A stretch of DNA of 64,000 nucleotides from Rhyacichthys aspro (GCA_036850595.1 CM072168.1:16297982-16361981); one strand, 5' to 3'. Numbered from the stretch's first letter, positions 23,611 through 37,770 are shown. Made by a program: numbers and translations. The notes: generated from the sequence alone by a model not told the origin.

Positions 23611-25619
23611 TCCTCGTGCAGCTGTAAATCTTTGTTTACTATGACCATCTTTCATTTAAATGCAGTGAGTTACTAAAAATGACATCATCCATTATGCAGT
23701 AACTTGATTGTGTACAAGCAGCGCATTTTTCCTAAACAAAAACATACTACATAATTGATTTTCAGTTTACCCCAATCAAAGCATTTGACAACACATTTGA
23801 AACATGGTTTTGTTTTGTCTGCTGTAATAAGGTTAATTGTGTGCTCTAGCCTTGAACTAAAGAGACTGTTAAAGTGTGATTACAAATGACAAAACATTTC
23901 AGTGATCAAAGAACCTTTCACGTATGACTTTTTGAGTATATTCACACAACTGCTATAATTTGCAGTGTAACAGAAAATCAAGTCAAATCTTCACAGATGA
24001 ATTCATTTGAACCTCTTGTTTTTTCCCTTTTTTCCATGAACTTGAAATGGCTGACATAATTTAATTGTGGTTAAAATCCACTGTAACATTTTTCCGCATC
24101 CATTAGGTTTGCTTAATAGTAATGTATTATTTGTATAAATATTATCATTTTACTCTTGCCCTTTACAGAACTGTTTTCTTAATAAATGCTAAATACTTAG
24201 AGCTATGGGCAGACACTCGGATGATCCTTTGCAAACAATAGATGTACTACTTTGGTCACTATTTTTTTTTACCAGAGCAGTAGGACTCTATCTATGGAAA
24301 AAGACAGTGTTTTAAGATTCAAGCAATCAAACACATGATGACAGCAGCAGCAGCAGCTTCTCTGCAAAATAACAGGACATGGGCAACCTGCAAGCTTATA
24401 TTTTGACAAAGCTCTTAAAGCAGCCAGTGATTGCTTTGATATGCTGTCTGGAGAAAACGAAGTGGCCACACTATTTTTTCTTTCTACATTTCAGCCATTC
24501 AGGAAAAAAAAACCCCCCAAAAAAACACTGGAGGATCAGAGAAGGACAAAGCACTCAGCCAAGGGGAAGTAAATAAGATGCTGAGGAAGTTTAATTTAGG
24601 AAAAGAACAGTGTGAATCATTCTATTAGAGCAAACATGATCACACAGGCCATCTGAAATATTTAGTTGTACCAAAGCCTTAAAAACACCAACTTTAAATA
24701 AGAGAGAGTAAGCAAAGAATGTTTGAGGCCTTCCTCTCAGCAAATTCATAAACCAGCTACAATAGTTTTAAGTCTTGTTTAATTGATACAACAATATTAG
24801 ATGTCAATGTGAAAATTGATTTTATTTACAACGTTACAAGCAGCTGGGTGTTGTAGCCACAGGGAGTTAGCTAGTACCAGCACATGAAATACACACCATC
24901 TACAACCTTTAAATTGCCATTAAAATCTATACATACTTAATCTGAAATTGATAGCAGCTTATAGCATAAACGTAGAAAAAGAAAAACACAACAATCATCC
25001 TTCTTGCCTTTTTCCTTACCCCATTATAGAGGAGTCTACTGGCATGAGCAAAAAAGTGAAATCTAACATGAATTGCCTACCTGCCTCCTTTCCATTGCAT
25101 ACAGAAAAGTTAAATTTTAATGAAAAAATAAAAAAACAACGTTCCTATTTTACAAAAAAAAAATTTTAGGAAATTTATCTAAGGTAACTTAAGAATTTGG
25201 ATAATTGCCAGGTCATTTTTTCTAGTTTGGGGCATTGATTATCTCACTGTAGATTGCAGACATTAAAGCCTAATTTATGGATATCTGTTGCAAACATTTT
25301 ACTGTATGTTTATGTTCCCTTTCCACATTCAAATCATGTTTGCAGCTCACAAAGTCATTTTTTTTTTCTAATTAAACATTTCTAAAACTGGCAGAGAAAT
25401 GTAGACATGACTGATGACTGCTAAATTAAAAATGTTTGCGCTTTATTCATACATGATGATACAATGCATACCTATAGTGATGCTAATAACAATAATGGGG
25501 GCTTTTTAAAATACTCATTTCAGGGGCAAAGCTTTAATCAGTCATCACCTTTTATTGTTTTGTTCATGAAAATATCTGTGGATGTGTGGACTTGGTAAGA
25601 AGTCATCTATTATTCCTTT
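23611..25619. other. AT-rich intergenic DNA
   Basis: Contains the (CAG)5 tract and A/C runs near 24507-24525. No gene or repeat family recognised. Confidence 0.55.
24343..24357. repeat. (CAG)5 tract
   Basis: Five perfect CAG units in noncoding sequence. Confidence 0.9.
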
Positions 25620-25900
25620 TGCATCAGTCATTGTCATTTGCTAAAAAGAGGGTCAGTGATGCCTGCCTTTGGAGGAGGAATGAGTGTCCATACAGAGGAT
25701 TTACATCAGAGCCTTGTTATTGAAGCTCATTGATTCACTGTCATCATAATCTCACCTCGGCAGTCAGTTCAGCCTCTATTACAGCACATTTGGAGTTGTT
25801 TGTTTACCCAACGATTAGCCTTGTGGGCACACCATGACAGAGAGAGGCTTGAACGCTGTTGGTTTCATTTATTACATGAGCTGAACCTGTGAGTTGAAGA
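25620..25900. other. CNE-like block H
   Basis: Repeat-free sequence with GTTATTGAAGCTCATTGATT, CACCTCGGCAGTCAGTTC and CCCAACGATTAGCCTTGTGG. Confidence 0.27.
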
Positions 25901-26149
25901 GATATTGTAATGCACTGATCATTTCCATGAGAGGGGTAGAGGCTGACTCATATTCCACAGTATTATGGCTGCCACAAAATATCTAATGGGATACAATATC
26001 CAGCTGAAGGACAAATGGATTATATTTGCAATGCAGATGTATTCCTAGCAGGAGTTAAGTTTAGGTTTAGCCAGGCTAGTGCATTCAGATAAATCAGTAC
26101 ATGAACAACACACACAATGTAACTGCTCATCCTTCATGAGTCATTTTTG

Positions 26150-26407
26150 GTTACTGTACTCTACACTCATCTGGTATTTTGGCACACAGCCATTCACTTT
26201 CACACTTATTGACTAAACTCCACTTTGGTGTCAACAGATCACCGATACATATACTAATTATTGTATATACATATACTATACATGGCTGTTTTTGGACAGT
26301 GTGAGGAAGCTGTTGAGAACTCATGGTGGACATGCAGGTTCCAAACAGAAAAGCACAGCCCTTTTTCTGTGACACAGGAGCTCTAACTGTTCTGCCACTG
26401 AGCACCC
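26150..26407 (-). mobile_element. Old SINE copy (same family), inverted
   Basis: Read on the minus strand from 26407, the order is GGGTGCTCAGTGGCAGAAC, AGTTAGAGCTCCTGTGTCAC, CCTGCATGTCCACCATGAG, TTCCTCACACTGTCC and GTGTGAAAGTGAATGGCTGT. That is the same order of blocks as in the 11.7 kb SINE but heavily mutated. The B-box is lost. The apparent 84-codon frame here is a shadow of the repeat. Confidence 0.65.
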
Positions 26408-27099
26408 ACTGACAGGATTTAATCTCTCATTACTGTAGTCTTGCATTAACTGTAATCTGAAATGCTATACAGACATAGCAACTGTCTTGAAACTTTTCAA
26501 AATTTCTGAACCAAAGTTCTTGTGTTTTACATATTTATATATTTTTTTATCCAACTCCTGCCTATACGGTGCAACAAGAAAATTGGATATATCTTTGCAA
26601 ATATAAATTCAACATATTTTGTGAATGTATTCTGTGGAAAGCCATACATCTTTCATATTGTTGGTAATTCTGAGAAACTGAGTTGTATTTTACACTCTTT
26701 TCAGTGAACTGTGGTGGCTTTATCTAAATATTAATGTCTTCCTTTATTGCCATGAGCTCATGTGATACCACATTAATGACTTGGTGAATAAATGACTCTG
26801 TGTTGGTTTTAGCGATGTTCTCTACACTAATTTGGAATATGCAAATATTCACTTTGACAAATACAAATCTTTTCTATAATTTATAAGCGCTGACACAATA
26901 GTCTACAAGTCGTATGATGTAGGGCTTAAGATGACTAATCTATGGCTTTAATGTATGCTGAATTATACAGAATCTGCCAGAGTATAAAAAAGCAAACATG
27001 CAAGTCATCTTCACTGAAGGCGAATAACTTTAAAAAATAGACATCCTCTGATGAAGCTCAATTCTTTGTGATATGCAGCCTTTCAATCTGAGAAACACA

Positions 27100-27490
27100 T
27101 ACCTATGTCTTTAATAAGAGCAGATTTGTCCCTGTGGAATGGACTCCCACAGTGAGCTGCAGGCTTCTGGTCCTGTTTAAACCTCATTTACGTGTCTTTC
27201 TTCACGTTCCCTTTCCCAACTTTCCCCTCAACGTCACATCATATCTCAGTCAACATGATGAGACACAAGATTATCTTCCATCTTCCTGACCTCTCTTTGA
27301 TTCAGGTCTTGTCCAGGATGGAGCGCAGAGGGGGAGGGGCTGATGGGTTAGAAGAGGCGTCAAAGTGTTCGAGGAGTGCGCGCTCTGAATACATGAAGAC
27401 AACACGCCTGCTCCATTAGCCCTTCTGTCACATTCTGTTTCATACATCAAACCGATAGTGGGGCTCGTTTGGCTCACAGACATGTAGGAT
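27100..27490. other. CNE-like block I
   Basis: Balanced-composition segment with CTCATTTACGTGTCTTTC, CTCAACGTCACATCATATC and GTTCGAGGAGTGCGCGCTC. The short frames here lack protein-like features. Confidence 0.25.
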
Positions 27491-28019
27491 TATGCACTCT
27501 TCAAAGATGGACAAATAGAGCAGACAGATCTGTTATGCTTGGTTATCAGAGGGCTTGGGTCTTGTCAAAACATTGCCTCGTTTACTCATGAACTCTTTCA
27601 GACTGCTGCTGGTAACCACTCTGATACTCAAAGCTGTTTAGTCTTTAAATCAGTCCAGGGCAATTGATTCTTGAAAAAGATCCAAGCCCAAAATCTAAAT
27701 ATTTTCTAACAATTTAACCTCTATCTCAGTGGCGACGCAGGTCTCTGAAAACAGCCGGCCCACCTTTTCTTTTGTCTGTTTTGAAAAGAATTGTGTGGCA
27801 CATGTGTAAAACTAGATGCTGACTGGCTATTTATAGGATGCGGCAAAAATGGGAAAAGTGGCGTAGTCTGTTTGCAATGTCACATGTTGAGAACAAATAT
27901 GACTTAAGGTTGACTGATATTGTTGTGAGACATTCCCACCATTATATGAAAAAGAGCACAAAAAGGGCAATAAACAGCTGTAAAGAGGAACAGACAAGAT
28001 GAAATGCTGCATATCTTAC

Positions 28020-28250
28020 TACTTTATTGATTATTGGCCCAAAGAGTCTCTTTATTCATGTGCTCTTCATAACTTTATGATCATTCATAAAATGCTCCAG
28101 GGCCAGTCATTACCTTGCACCACTACCAGGTAATATTTTATATTCTAATGGTGTCCGCATTCAAGGTTGTCTTTGAGCCACATTTGTTTCCTTCTACAAC
28201 GAGCTGTCAGGACAAGCGTTATCTTAATTATGTTTTGTGAAAACTGGGTA
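28020..28250. other. CNE-like block I2
   Basis: TTTATGATCATTCATAAAAT is an inverted-repeat-like homeodomain-type string, followed by AGGGCCAGTCATTACCTTGC and GACAAGCGTTATCTTAATTA. Confidence 0.22.
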
Positions 28251-29759
28251 ATGCAGTTGAGAAGTTACTCAAGTAATCAAGGCTTACTTTGACTTGAAAT
28301 TCAAAAGGATGAACTGCAGTATTTCTTTCTCTTTTTTTTTAACAAACAATGCAAAAGTGCTCTGTTAGAGTCCCACTTTGAAACTCACCTATTGGTATTC
28401 TACATGAAAAGTCACTCATCATCTGAAACGACCATTGTTGTCTCGTATTGAGCTGAACACCCTAATGATATATTCTTCTTTCCCCTCCCCGTGATTGTGA
28501 CAGAGAACACCTTGAACAACAATGTGTGCATTACTGAACGTTTCAAAGCATTAATCTGAGCTGCAATATGGGCTAGAACCACATCTGTGCCAGAGAGAGA
28601 TGTACTCAATGGGTGCTTTCAAGTTCAAGTGTGTGATTGGCTCCATTCTCCAAATTAAATTACATTTCAATCATATCACACTTATGAAAACACAGTGGAT
28701 GTGCTGCAGAGAGAGAACAGTGTTGATCAGTGGATTACTGTAGGAGTGGATTTATTTTAGTCTCTGTGAAATGTTTTTACTCTTTGTTGGAATACTTTGA
28801 ACAAACAATACATAAATACAACAAGAGTGATACATGATAACATTGGAGCCATGAGGTGGTTATTTTCATTTGGTGAATACGTGGTTAGATTCAAAGACAG
28901 ATTTAAGCCTATTGATAAGAATATTGCCTGAAGCTCTGGAAGAGTCTTTTACCACAACTATCAGAGGTCATTTCAGAGACAGATAATTCTCTAGTTTGTG
29001 CAGGGTGCATCCCTTCATGTTCCTTCAGCTTCAGAGTGAACAAACTAAGTGATACTAGAGAAGAAGTGCATTCATGTGCTTTTCTTTTTTTGTTTCATTT
29101 GAGTAAACTCATTATCTGACCTTTGTCTCTGCAGGGCCACCATGAAGTGTGGCATTGCAATCCCCCAAAAAAAACACTGTGTTGTATATGTGTAATGTAT
29201 TTTTGCTTTCTTGTTTGTAAGTGACTGTGGGGAAAAATAGACAAAAAAACACAAAACATGGTTTTGTTAAACTGATACTGCATTGTTATTTTTTTCTTAC
29301 TTGAGGCTGGTACATGATTTAACACTCACAACTAATGATTGTCGCTAAAAATGTAATCACTTCAGAGGATCCTTGTGTCCTCAAGTCTACCTTTAAATGA
29401 TGTAGGACAGTACCTGTCAGGCCATTTCAAAAAAAGAAACTGACAAGAAAGTCTTGCGTGACACCCAAACCTGTGTAAAACACCCTGCTGTCTCCTCAGT
29501 TTGATCTCTGGAGGGTGTGAGAGGAGACTGGTCTGCCAGTTAGGCTACTGTGTCACTAGAGAGCAAACGATAAAGCCCAAAAAGTGTGTGTCTGCACACT
29601 CCCTTTGCATACATTATTCTGACAGCAAATTCTTCAAAAGATTGCTGAAGTGATTCCAGGATGGGGCTTGTCTTTTTGGCGCTTGAAAGAACAGGTACGG
29701 TTTCAAACAGAGACAAAAAAACCTCTCAAAGTTTTTTTCTCCTCTTCTGCTGCAGGGAG

Positions 29760-30070
29760 GGGTGCATCATAGTTTTGTCTGTCATGAGATGAAAGTAGCA
29801 CTCAGCACGCCACCAGGAGTTAACCAGGCCGTTCCTCCAAAGCTCATGTCACCAAAGAGATTAATTGGCCTGGGTCTCTTCAGAGTATTACTGATTGGCT
29901 CTTGCAAACACAGAGGCCTTTATCTCATTGGCTCAGGCACTGCCTTGGGAAGAATGAAAGACTGAGACCTTTCAGCAGCTCCAAAGTCCAACGTAATATC
30001 TGTCAGGCTTTTCAAGAGTCGACTGTCTCCCGTCCATCCTGCCCATTGTCTAGAGTTAGTCTTTGAGGGA
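29760..30070. other. CNE-like block J
   Basis: AAGAGATTAATTGGCCTGGG, TTATCTCATTGGCTCAGGCA and two ATTGGC (CCAAT-box-like) strings in a repeat-free interval. Confidence 0.27.
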
Positions 30071-32019
30071 AAAGTAATGTCTTAATATTATGGCTTTGAA
30101 TTTAATTCCTGCTTTTAATGACAAAGATTATCTACGCCCCATTATGTGCTAAAGTGCTTTGAACTTCGCCCTGTCATTTGCCCACCTCATTTTGTGTAAT
30201 GTCGTATGTCATAAAGTGCCTGTTACCATATTTACAACAGCGGTTCACAAATGAAGATTAATGCATCTATAGCTTGTGTTTCTGCATAGTTATCAGCCAT
30301 GGCAAACAAATGTGCTAACTGTGCTTTCAGTGGACCTAAATCATAATTTGAAAACATATGAGTTAGAATTGAATCCACAACAAATATGCAGTTTGTTCTT
30401 GTATTACTGAGACAAATGCATGTGAATAATGACAAATGGGAAAATGCTTAATTGACTGCTATGATCTTTCAATAAACTGCTATTTATTCTGGGGTATGTT
30501 TGAGTTTTTAATTACTGAATGTTTGTTTATTGTTTTCAAAGCAACTAGTCGTGCAAACAATGGTATTAAAATGAAAATTGAATATTCATATTCAATAGAG
30601 TCAGCTGCAATTGTTGGCAGACTCTTTTGTATTTTGAAAATGCAGAGTGCAACATTGCCCTTACTTTTTAGAGAGATGGCTCATGGAAAATTGTGTTCAC
30701 TGCATAGAACAGGCCAGTTTGAGAAAGCAAATAAATGATATAATAAAACCCATGCCATGGAGGGTGCAGTTTATGTGCTTTCAGACTTTAAGAGCATTTT
30801 TGTTTGACATTAGAATTTAAATTTATGCAATCTTGCTACACCAATGCAGCAATATCTTTCCTTATTACCCTAAGCAGGTGTTCTTGTCCAAATCATAAAA
30901 GTTTATTTGTATTGTCTGGAAATAAAAGAACAGAGCTTTAAATGTGAACATATCTGGGATATTAGGAACTGCAATGCTGCATTTGTTTTAAAATATTATT
31001 CCATGGGACAATAAGGAAAAATCTCTATATTATACTATTGCCATTATACACATACCATTTTTTCACACATCATGCTCAAGTAAACTTGATAACTTTTGGC
31101 AAATGGGAAGAGCATGAACAGTAGTCTGATTAAATAGTCTGCACATATGACGTTGACTGATAGATATGTGTCTGTATGAAGGCCGGCTCCTCTCCATTGA
31201 GCCATGGGAACGATGCAGGTAGTGACCTCCACTTTGTGAAAGTCACAATGTGAAATTGAAATGCCAATCTCTACCATCAGAGGCAGACAATAACCATAAT
31301 GAGGACATTGTTGGAGCACCCACTAAATGTTCACCAGTTGATGGAGTGTGCTCAAGTCTTCCAGTGGTAATAGGAGGTGGGAGTTGCTGATAAGAGCTGC
31401 ATATGTGGATTGCTATTGATGATCAGGCATCTGGATGGAAAACCATCAAACTCCCCATTACACTTGATGAGACATTAGGTAATGTGTAATAGGGTTCACC
31501 AGGAGGACATTTGTTGACTTCACCAAAAGCTTTTCAAAAATGCATTGCAGCATTTGCAGTGCACTAAAAGACAAGGGCTATTTCCAGCACATCAGTCATT
31601 CCAGAGAGGAGCATTCTGTGCAAAGGAAACATGTCGGTCACGGCTGTAGCATATGTCAGGCTAACCCTTGGTTAATAGTAGAATGTAATCACAAGGTCTG
31701 CACTGAGTAGGTAACAAGCTCACTTAAAAATATGCCATGAAAAAGGGTGTCATGCTGTGTTTTATCAACTGCATTCACCAGCAGCTGTACAAGAAAAATC
31801 ATGGCAATTTTAAAGGAAAGTACCATAAATGAAGATACAAAGGTATATTTCCTTTGTTGTCTCTTTCTGCCAGTAGCCAGAGAAGGATTATGTACAACAT
31901 CAACAGAAAAGCCTTAGATTTTTTTTCACATGAATTCTTTCCTTATCTAACTGTAATGACAAAAAAAGAGAGAATAATTTAAGTTGTGTAGGAGAAAGGC
32001 CTTCGCTCCTTTTCATTCA
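30071..32019. other. Intergenic DNA
   Basis: Frames at 30436-30738 (100 codons) and 31044-31319 show no motif. Moderately complex sequence around 31340-31700 might be regulatory but is not distinctive. Confidence 0.5.
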
Positions 32020-32460
32020 CATCAAGTGCTCTGGGTGAGGGGCGCCCTCTCTGCTGGGAGAAGGTTATCTTGAATGGATGAAATCCTAGGAGAGGCAGTA
32101 TTGATCCAGCCTACAATTTCACACAAAGCTCTGCATTTGCCATAAAAATGTTGGCAGAAATACAGTCATTGCTTCTCATTTGAGGCTTAACACAGAGTTC
32201 TCGGGAGATGCCGACCAATAGCTTTACTTATTCCATATTCAGTCTCCCTTTGGGCCATATCGTAAATGTCATCATATGCAAAGAAGGATTTCTGAATGCC
32301 CGGCTGTATAAATGGAGCTGAGATTACTGAACACTCACTCCTTTATCACTCAAAATGACCTCAGCACCTGCATGGCACAGCGCAGGCTTAACTCTCACAA
32401 ATAACCTTGGCATTTAATTTAGTGTATAATTAGTCACACATAACTTTTTGTGCCGTCATG
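32020..32460. other. CNE-like block K
   Basis: A long repeat-free segment: GGGGCGCCCTCTCTGCTGGG, GGGAGATGCCGACCAATAGC, GGGCCATATCGTAAATGTCA, TCATATGCAAAGAAGG and GTGTATAATTAGTCACAC. POU- and homeodomain-type strings are visible. Confidence 0.32.
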
Positions 32461-35202
32461 TAAAACAAGCTGAGAAAGGTTGATGAGAGATTAATGAAAA
32501 TGACAAAGACATTGGTTTAAGCTGCACAGCACGCATGCCAAATCTTCAGTGGAAAAGATCATCAAACATGTTTGAAGAGACTTCCTGTCTGGAATAATAA
32601 TTTGAGTCTGACACTGGCGTAGTGTCTATCAATTATAACATGTCTTTCAATATCTTTACCTCAAAAATAGAGCAAGAAAAAGCTATAGTTATGGCTCTTC
32701 AGTTTGCACAGTGTACACTTTATCAACATGATCTCAAAAAGAAAAGGATAATGAAGATCAGTGTTCATGTTGTTGATGTTCTAGTGTGTTGTATTTTGTG
32801 GCATTAGAAATAATGTACATAACTTTACAGTTATCTTTAGATAAAAAGGACACTTTAAAATACACAAATACAGTATATAGTGCTAGTGTTTGTAAAACCA
32901 AATCTAGGTTTATAAATGCCCTTCTTTAGTTTGTGCTATCGCTTTTCAACAGCATTGCTTATACAATGAACTGATGTGAGTATGGATGTATTAGAAAAAA
33001 AAGACACGCTAAGTTTTAATCAAATTAGAAACAAAACCAAAAACCTGACGATGATTCAGTTTCATGGTAAGGCATCTTCCAATGAAGCACAATGGAAACA
33101 ATAGAAAAGTATGAGGCAATGGGTGTTCAACATTGACAAATCAGCATTTGGCATTGCAGAGAAATGACCCGGATACCAAAAGTGCCTCGTACGTAACTGT
33201 GCCATTGCATCTTTCCCATCTGGGTGATGGATGAGCGACTCATGAGAATATCACATAGAAAGATGTGTTCTGCCTGACCTTGAGAGCACCAGTAATTTAT
33301 TCTCAGCTTTCAAGAAAATGTAGCACACAGAATGATATTAGCATTGGGAGGGTCAGGGATCACACCTCGGAGCATAAAGCAGCCTTTGATTTTAGCCGAA
33401 TATATACTTAACAAAGATAATCCAGGTGTGAACGAGAAGGTCTGTGAGAAGGTAGGTGTGAAGTAAGCAAACAAGAAGGCTAGGAATTTAGTCGTCATGT
33501 GTTGCCTGTACACACCAGGTCTATGTGTACTGCAGTGAGAAGTAGCTTCATTTGGAGATATTCCAGACAGTACAGCTCAGGTCATTTAACTCTGTTGTGC
33601 TTGAGGTAATATCAGTGAAAGAAACACATCCCTTTTCCTGAATTTAGACCAGAGAAGTAAGGTCAAGTTTTATTATACACATCAGCATTGTGTTTGACCA
33701 CAGATGAAATGTCAGCTGTTTTCTGCCTCCACTCTAAGCATGCCATTTATTCAGGCTTGAATCAAATATCACTGTGGGATATTTGCATCCAAGCGCTAAT
33801 TTGATAAAGGGTAGCTGTGTCATTTGGTGAATTCATCATATTGATCCAATTCAATGTTCAGGACTTTAAAAAAAAGGAATTGTAAACTAAAATGTTTTTG
33901 AAAACCACAGTAATAGTATTGGAGAAATACTACCATTAAGTAAAATTTCCAAAAGTAATTTCCACATTAGACAAATTGCTTTAATAGATTGTTTATCTTC
34001 ACATTTTTTAAACCTAAACAAAAATTAAAATGGTTTTGGGACCTATGGTAGTTTGGTAAAAAAAAAAAAAAATTAAGCTTGTCTCATAGGAAAAAAAGAT
34101 TGGCTGCTGATTTACACCATTATGTACTGTATGGATTTTTATAGTTACATAATGTCTTTGGCACACTATCTTAGTATTATGTTTGACTCACATGAAAGTA
34201 ATGTTGAACATCTTTGAGTGATTTGTATGGAGTGGTTATCAGAAATATATGTAGCCTATGTACAGCAACATATTTAAGATTAACACTCAGCAAACATGTT
34301 TAGCCATTTTGTTTTGGCCAGTTTACTGAGTTGGGCATTAAAATAGCATTTTGAATTAAGTGTGTTGTGTTTGGCAGAGAAAGATCAAGCATTAAATTAT
34401 GAAGAGACCTACTTACTGCACACTATTACTTCTTTTTATCCTTATTGTGCCATTGTAATGATCTAGAATTTGCAAAACTTAATTATTTCAACTTTAACAA
34501 ATGGTTAAAAATATTATGAACAATTGTAACCAACTACTACTTGAGACGAACATGGTATTTGCAATTTAAAAAAGGTAAGGCGTCTCAGTTTCATATTCAA
34601 ATGGCAGAATCCATCGAGCTGTGACAATCATCTCACATTTGTATCTCTGGGTTAGAAAATCTTCACACATGGCTTTAAGGTGAAAATTAAAGCTTTGTTT
34701 GTGGAAAAAATATGTTGAGATTCAAATGCTTGATAATTTATGGGACTAAGTCTAAGTCTCAACTTGTCCTTTGAGATTAAAACTATAGTCTATTATGAGA
34801 AATCTGCTTCAAAGGAGAGAAGATTGTCTTTGTTTTGCTGCCAAGTTGGTTTCATGCATTTAGCTGTTTAGTGTAAGACCCAAAGCATTTTTGCCTCATT
34901 GCATAAAACTACTATGAATTTATGTGTAATTAATACAAAGTCATCCTCAAATAACCCAGACTTAATGCATTTAGATTAATAAAAGTCAAGTCAAATGCCC
35001 CTTTGCCAGTAATTACAAAAAGCAACCATCCAAGCCAAAACACACAACTGGCTACGACATGGTTTTTAAATACACTTTTACTGCAGAAAAAAATCAGATT
35101 AATCAAAGTTATGTTGTAATCCAGCTTTAACACACCATGTGCTGTTAGATGTGTTTTCTAAAACCTAATTTGGTTCCTCATTCCTCCACCATCAGTTCAT
35201 GA
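32461..35202. other. AT-rich intergenic DNA
   Basis: Short poly(A) at 34060-34073; otherwise no repeats or genes recognised. Confidence 0.55.
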
Positions 35203-35690
35203 CTGCTCATCACAGATAAGTGGGAGCCAACGGAAGTGTATTTCCAAAGAAGCCAGGAAGCGTTCCTAATCCTATTTGAAAGAGCTCATCTGGGGAAACT
35301 GACTGATATCCACCGCAGCCAGAACTCAGGCCCGGAGACGCTGCCGCACCACTAGACCCCGCGGATCTGGACCACGGTGATGAAGACCACGAGCTGAATG
35401 GCAATACGGAGGTCTCATGGGCGATTCAGCGACGCGTTCCACAGTAGGGCTTGACTGGAGGCATCAACACTGTAGTTGTAAATACATTATGTGTGGCCAG
35501 CACTGGGGGCGAGGATGGGATCAAGGCACAGACGGGTGAGAAAAAACCTTCACCTCTAGCGGAAAAAGGGAAAGAAAGGACAACCTGCCAGGGCCAATTA
35601 GGTCAAGACGCACCAGTGGCTGTGGAGAAAATGGGAAGTGATTCTGAGACACCAAAAATAGAAGGAAACAAAGGGGGGAAAAAGAAATAG
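35203..35690 (+). other. Unidentified coding-like island
   Basis: A G+C-richer stretch in AT-rich DNA. Frame one (35203-35353) is open for about 50 codons, including WEPTEVYFQRSQEAFL, and begins shortly before an acceptor-like CTCATCACAG. A second open stretch (DHGDEDHELNGN) lies in another frame near 35370-35440. A third (35451-35690) runs about 79 codons, Gly/Lys-rich, ending GNKGGKKK and a stop, but it opens with TTG right after a stop, so no start codon is present. The pattern could be a decayed retroposed or transposon-derived gene with frameshifts, or an unspliced noncoding exon. I do not recognise a family and assign no function. Confidence 0.25.
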
Positions 35691-36279
35691 ATTTAACAGG
35701 CTTACTATTGGTGGATTAGGATAAAGGATTTCTACAGCATGCAATCATTTAATTCAAATTATTGCCTTTGACCAATAATAGGCTTTAAAATGCATCAAGG
35801 TCTCACTGAAATAGCAGTAATTCAACCTTCTCCAAGTCAATAAATAGTATACTTACAATTTAAAACTTCCTACAGGAAAACATTAGCTTTAAGTCTTTGG
35901 TAACAGTAGATCATTTGGCATGACTGTGTCCGAAACACGGAGGTTGAAAAACCAAAGTCATGTGACTGAATCAACTTTTGTCAGGTCTTGGTACTGAGCC
36001 CAGATGAGAGAATTAGCGAATGTGGAAATAGAAATAACACAACATGTCCGATCAATAGTTTGAAGGTTAACAAAGCCAGGATTCTTCGCTGTGTGTCAGA
36101 CAGATTAAATGCTTCACTGTGGGTTCAATGAGTTTGTTTAGAGTTACAATCAGATCTGAAGTGTTTAATTGGCTCTGGACCTCAATAAAGAAATACTGCC
36201 AAAGAATATTTATATGTAACTGCATCTGCTTGTGTAACTCCATTAATTACCTCTAATATCTATAAATTACGCTCTTTTT

Positions 36280-37000
36280 TAAGCATTGATTTTAATTATT
36301 GATTTTTCTTGCTTTTTAAATGCTTTCCCAAATGTTCCTATTCAAGAGCGTCACAGCAGATAGTGCTGCAATTGACTTCAAATTTGGAGATAAGCCCTCT
36401 CTGATGGGCTCAGATGATAACTGAGTTTTTCTGTATGTATGCAGCACCATGCTCCAGACCCTTAGCTAGGACAGGGACCATTGTGTTTCAATAGATGACT
36501 GAGCTGCAGTTTACACACAGGAGATAGACCTAGGAGAAAAATATTTACAGAACTTGTCTGAACTGAAATAGTCCACTTTTATTCTGCCAGAAGGATAAAA
36601 TTCAGTTACTGCAAAGTGCTCATTTCATAACACAATGCAAGAGCAGCATTTGCATGTTTCAAAGGGTGACAATGTCATTTGCATATATTTAATGAGTCTT
36701 TCAACAGGAAAAAAAAAATAAAATAACTATGAGCACCTGCGGAAACAAGCTGACATTGTTCAAAGACTTTTCTCCTTATTATGCACAATATTGGCCTCGG
36801 CTCGCAGACAATGCAATGTTACTGAGCTAATCAGGAGCTATGACACCTCCGTCACAGACAGGTTGTTTTCTTTGGAGGGAAAAACGTGCAGTGGAGATGG
36901 AATTTCATCCACGGCTAAATGGATGACACAGATAGTTAGGGCGATACAGGTATGAGGCCCTGTTTCACTGGGAGGGGCCTCCAAAAACCAGTAATGTGAC
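36280..37000. other. CNE-like block L
   Basis: Includes TCAAGAGCGTCACAGCAGA, CAAATTTGGAGATAAGCCC, GTCATTTGCATATATTTAAT (octamer-like) and TACTGAGCTAATCAGGAGC. Repeat-free apart from a short A run at 36711-36721. Confidence 0.27.
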
Positions 37001-37599
37001 TGTGGTTGGTGTGAGACCACAGACAGACTAATGCCATCTCAGCCCGTGGTATTTTGATGAAAGGGTTTATCTGTCTGCCACCAAATGTGTGAACTAATTA
37101 CCAGTGTAAGCTGATTTCCTGGATCAAGCTTTCCACAGCAGTGACTCTCCCCGAGCACTGGGTTGAATTATCAAACTCAGAAAAGGTACATGTTCTGGCT
37201 AGGTACACAAGAGACTGCGTAAATGAATAGGATTGAGTGTATGGAAATGAAATAAATGTGCTCCTCTTATTGGAAACAGCTCCATGCATCCCAATGAGGA
37301 GAAGATGGTCTCTGAGGCAACAGAGTGAGGATTTACACCCTCGCTGTCACTCAGACTTCTAATGTGGATCTATGCCATGGTGCCATGCAGGCTAGCACAC
37401 ACCTTTTGTCTTCATATCAGCAGATATGAGATGAAAGTCTACGCAAGCACTTCAAAGTTGCCATTTGAGAAAACTGGCTACACGCTGCCATGGTCATTTA
37501 CATCTCCAACAACTCCTTCTGTTTGTGCAGCCATAGGCAGAAGCATATTGTTCTCTCTCCTGAGTCATTTATTAAATACTGATGAAACAATGGTGACAC

Positions 37600-37770
37600 A
37601 TAAGCTCTCCTTTGTCAGGCCCGGGCTAAGTTAATTAATTAGCCGTCTATGCCGCAGTGCCAGGAGGTTGTTGATTGTATCGTACTAAGCCGTCATCCTG
37701 TGTAAATTGACTGTGATTGAGATCTAACAAGGCTTTGACCTGGATCCCTCCCCAACAACCTGATGTGTGA
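37600..37770. other. CNE-like block M with TTAATTAATTAG core
   Basis: GCTAAGTTAATTAATTAGCC (37625-37644) is a near-palindrome containing overlapping TAATTA sites, followed by GTCTATGCCGCAGTGCCAGG and TACTAAGCCGTCATCC. A paired homeodomain-type site is the simplest reading. Confidence 0.32.
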
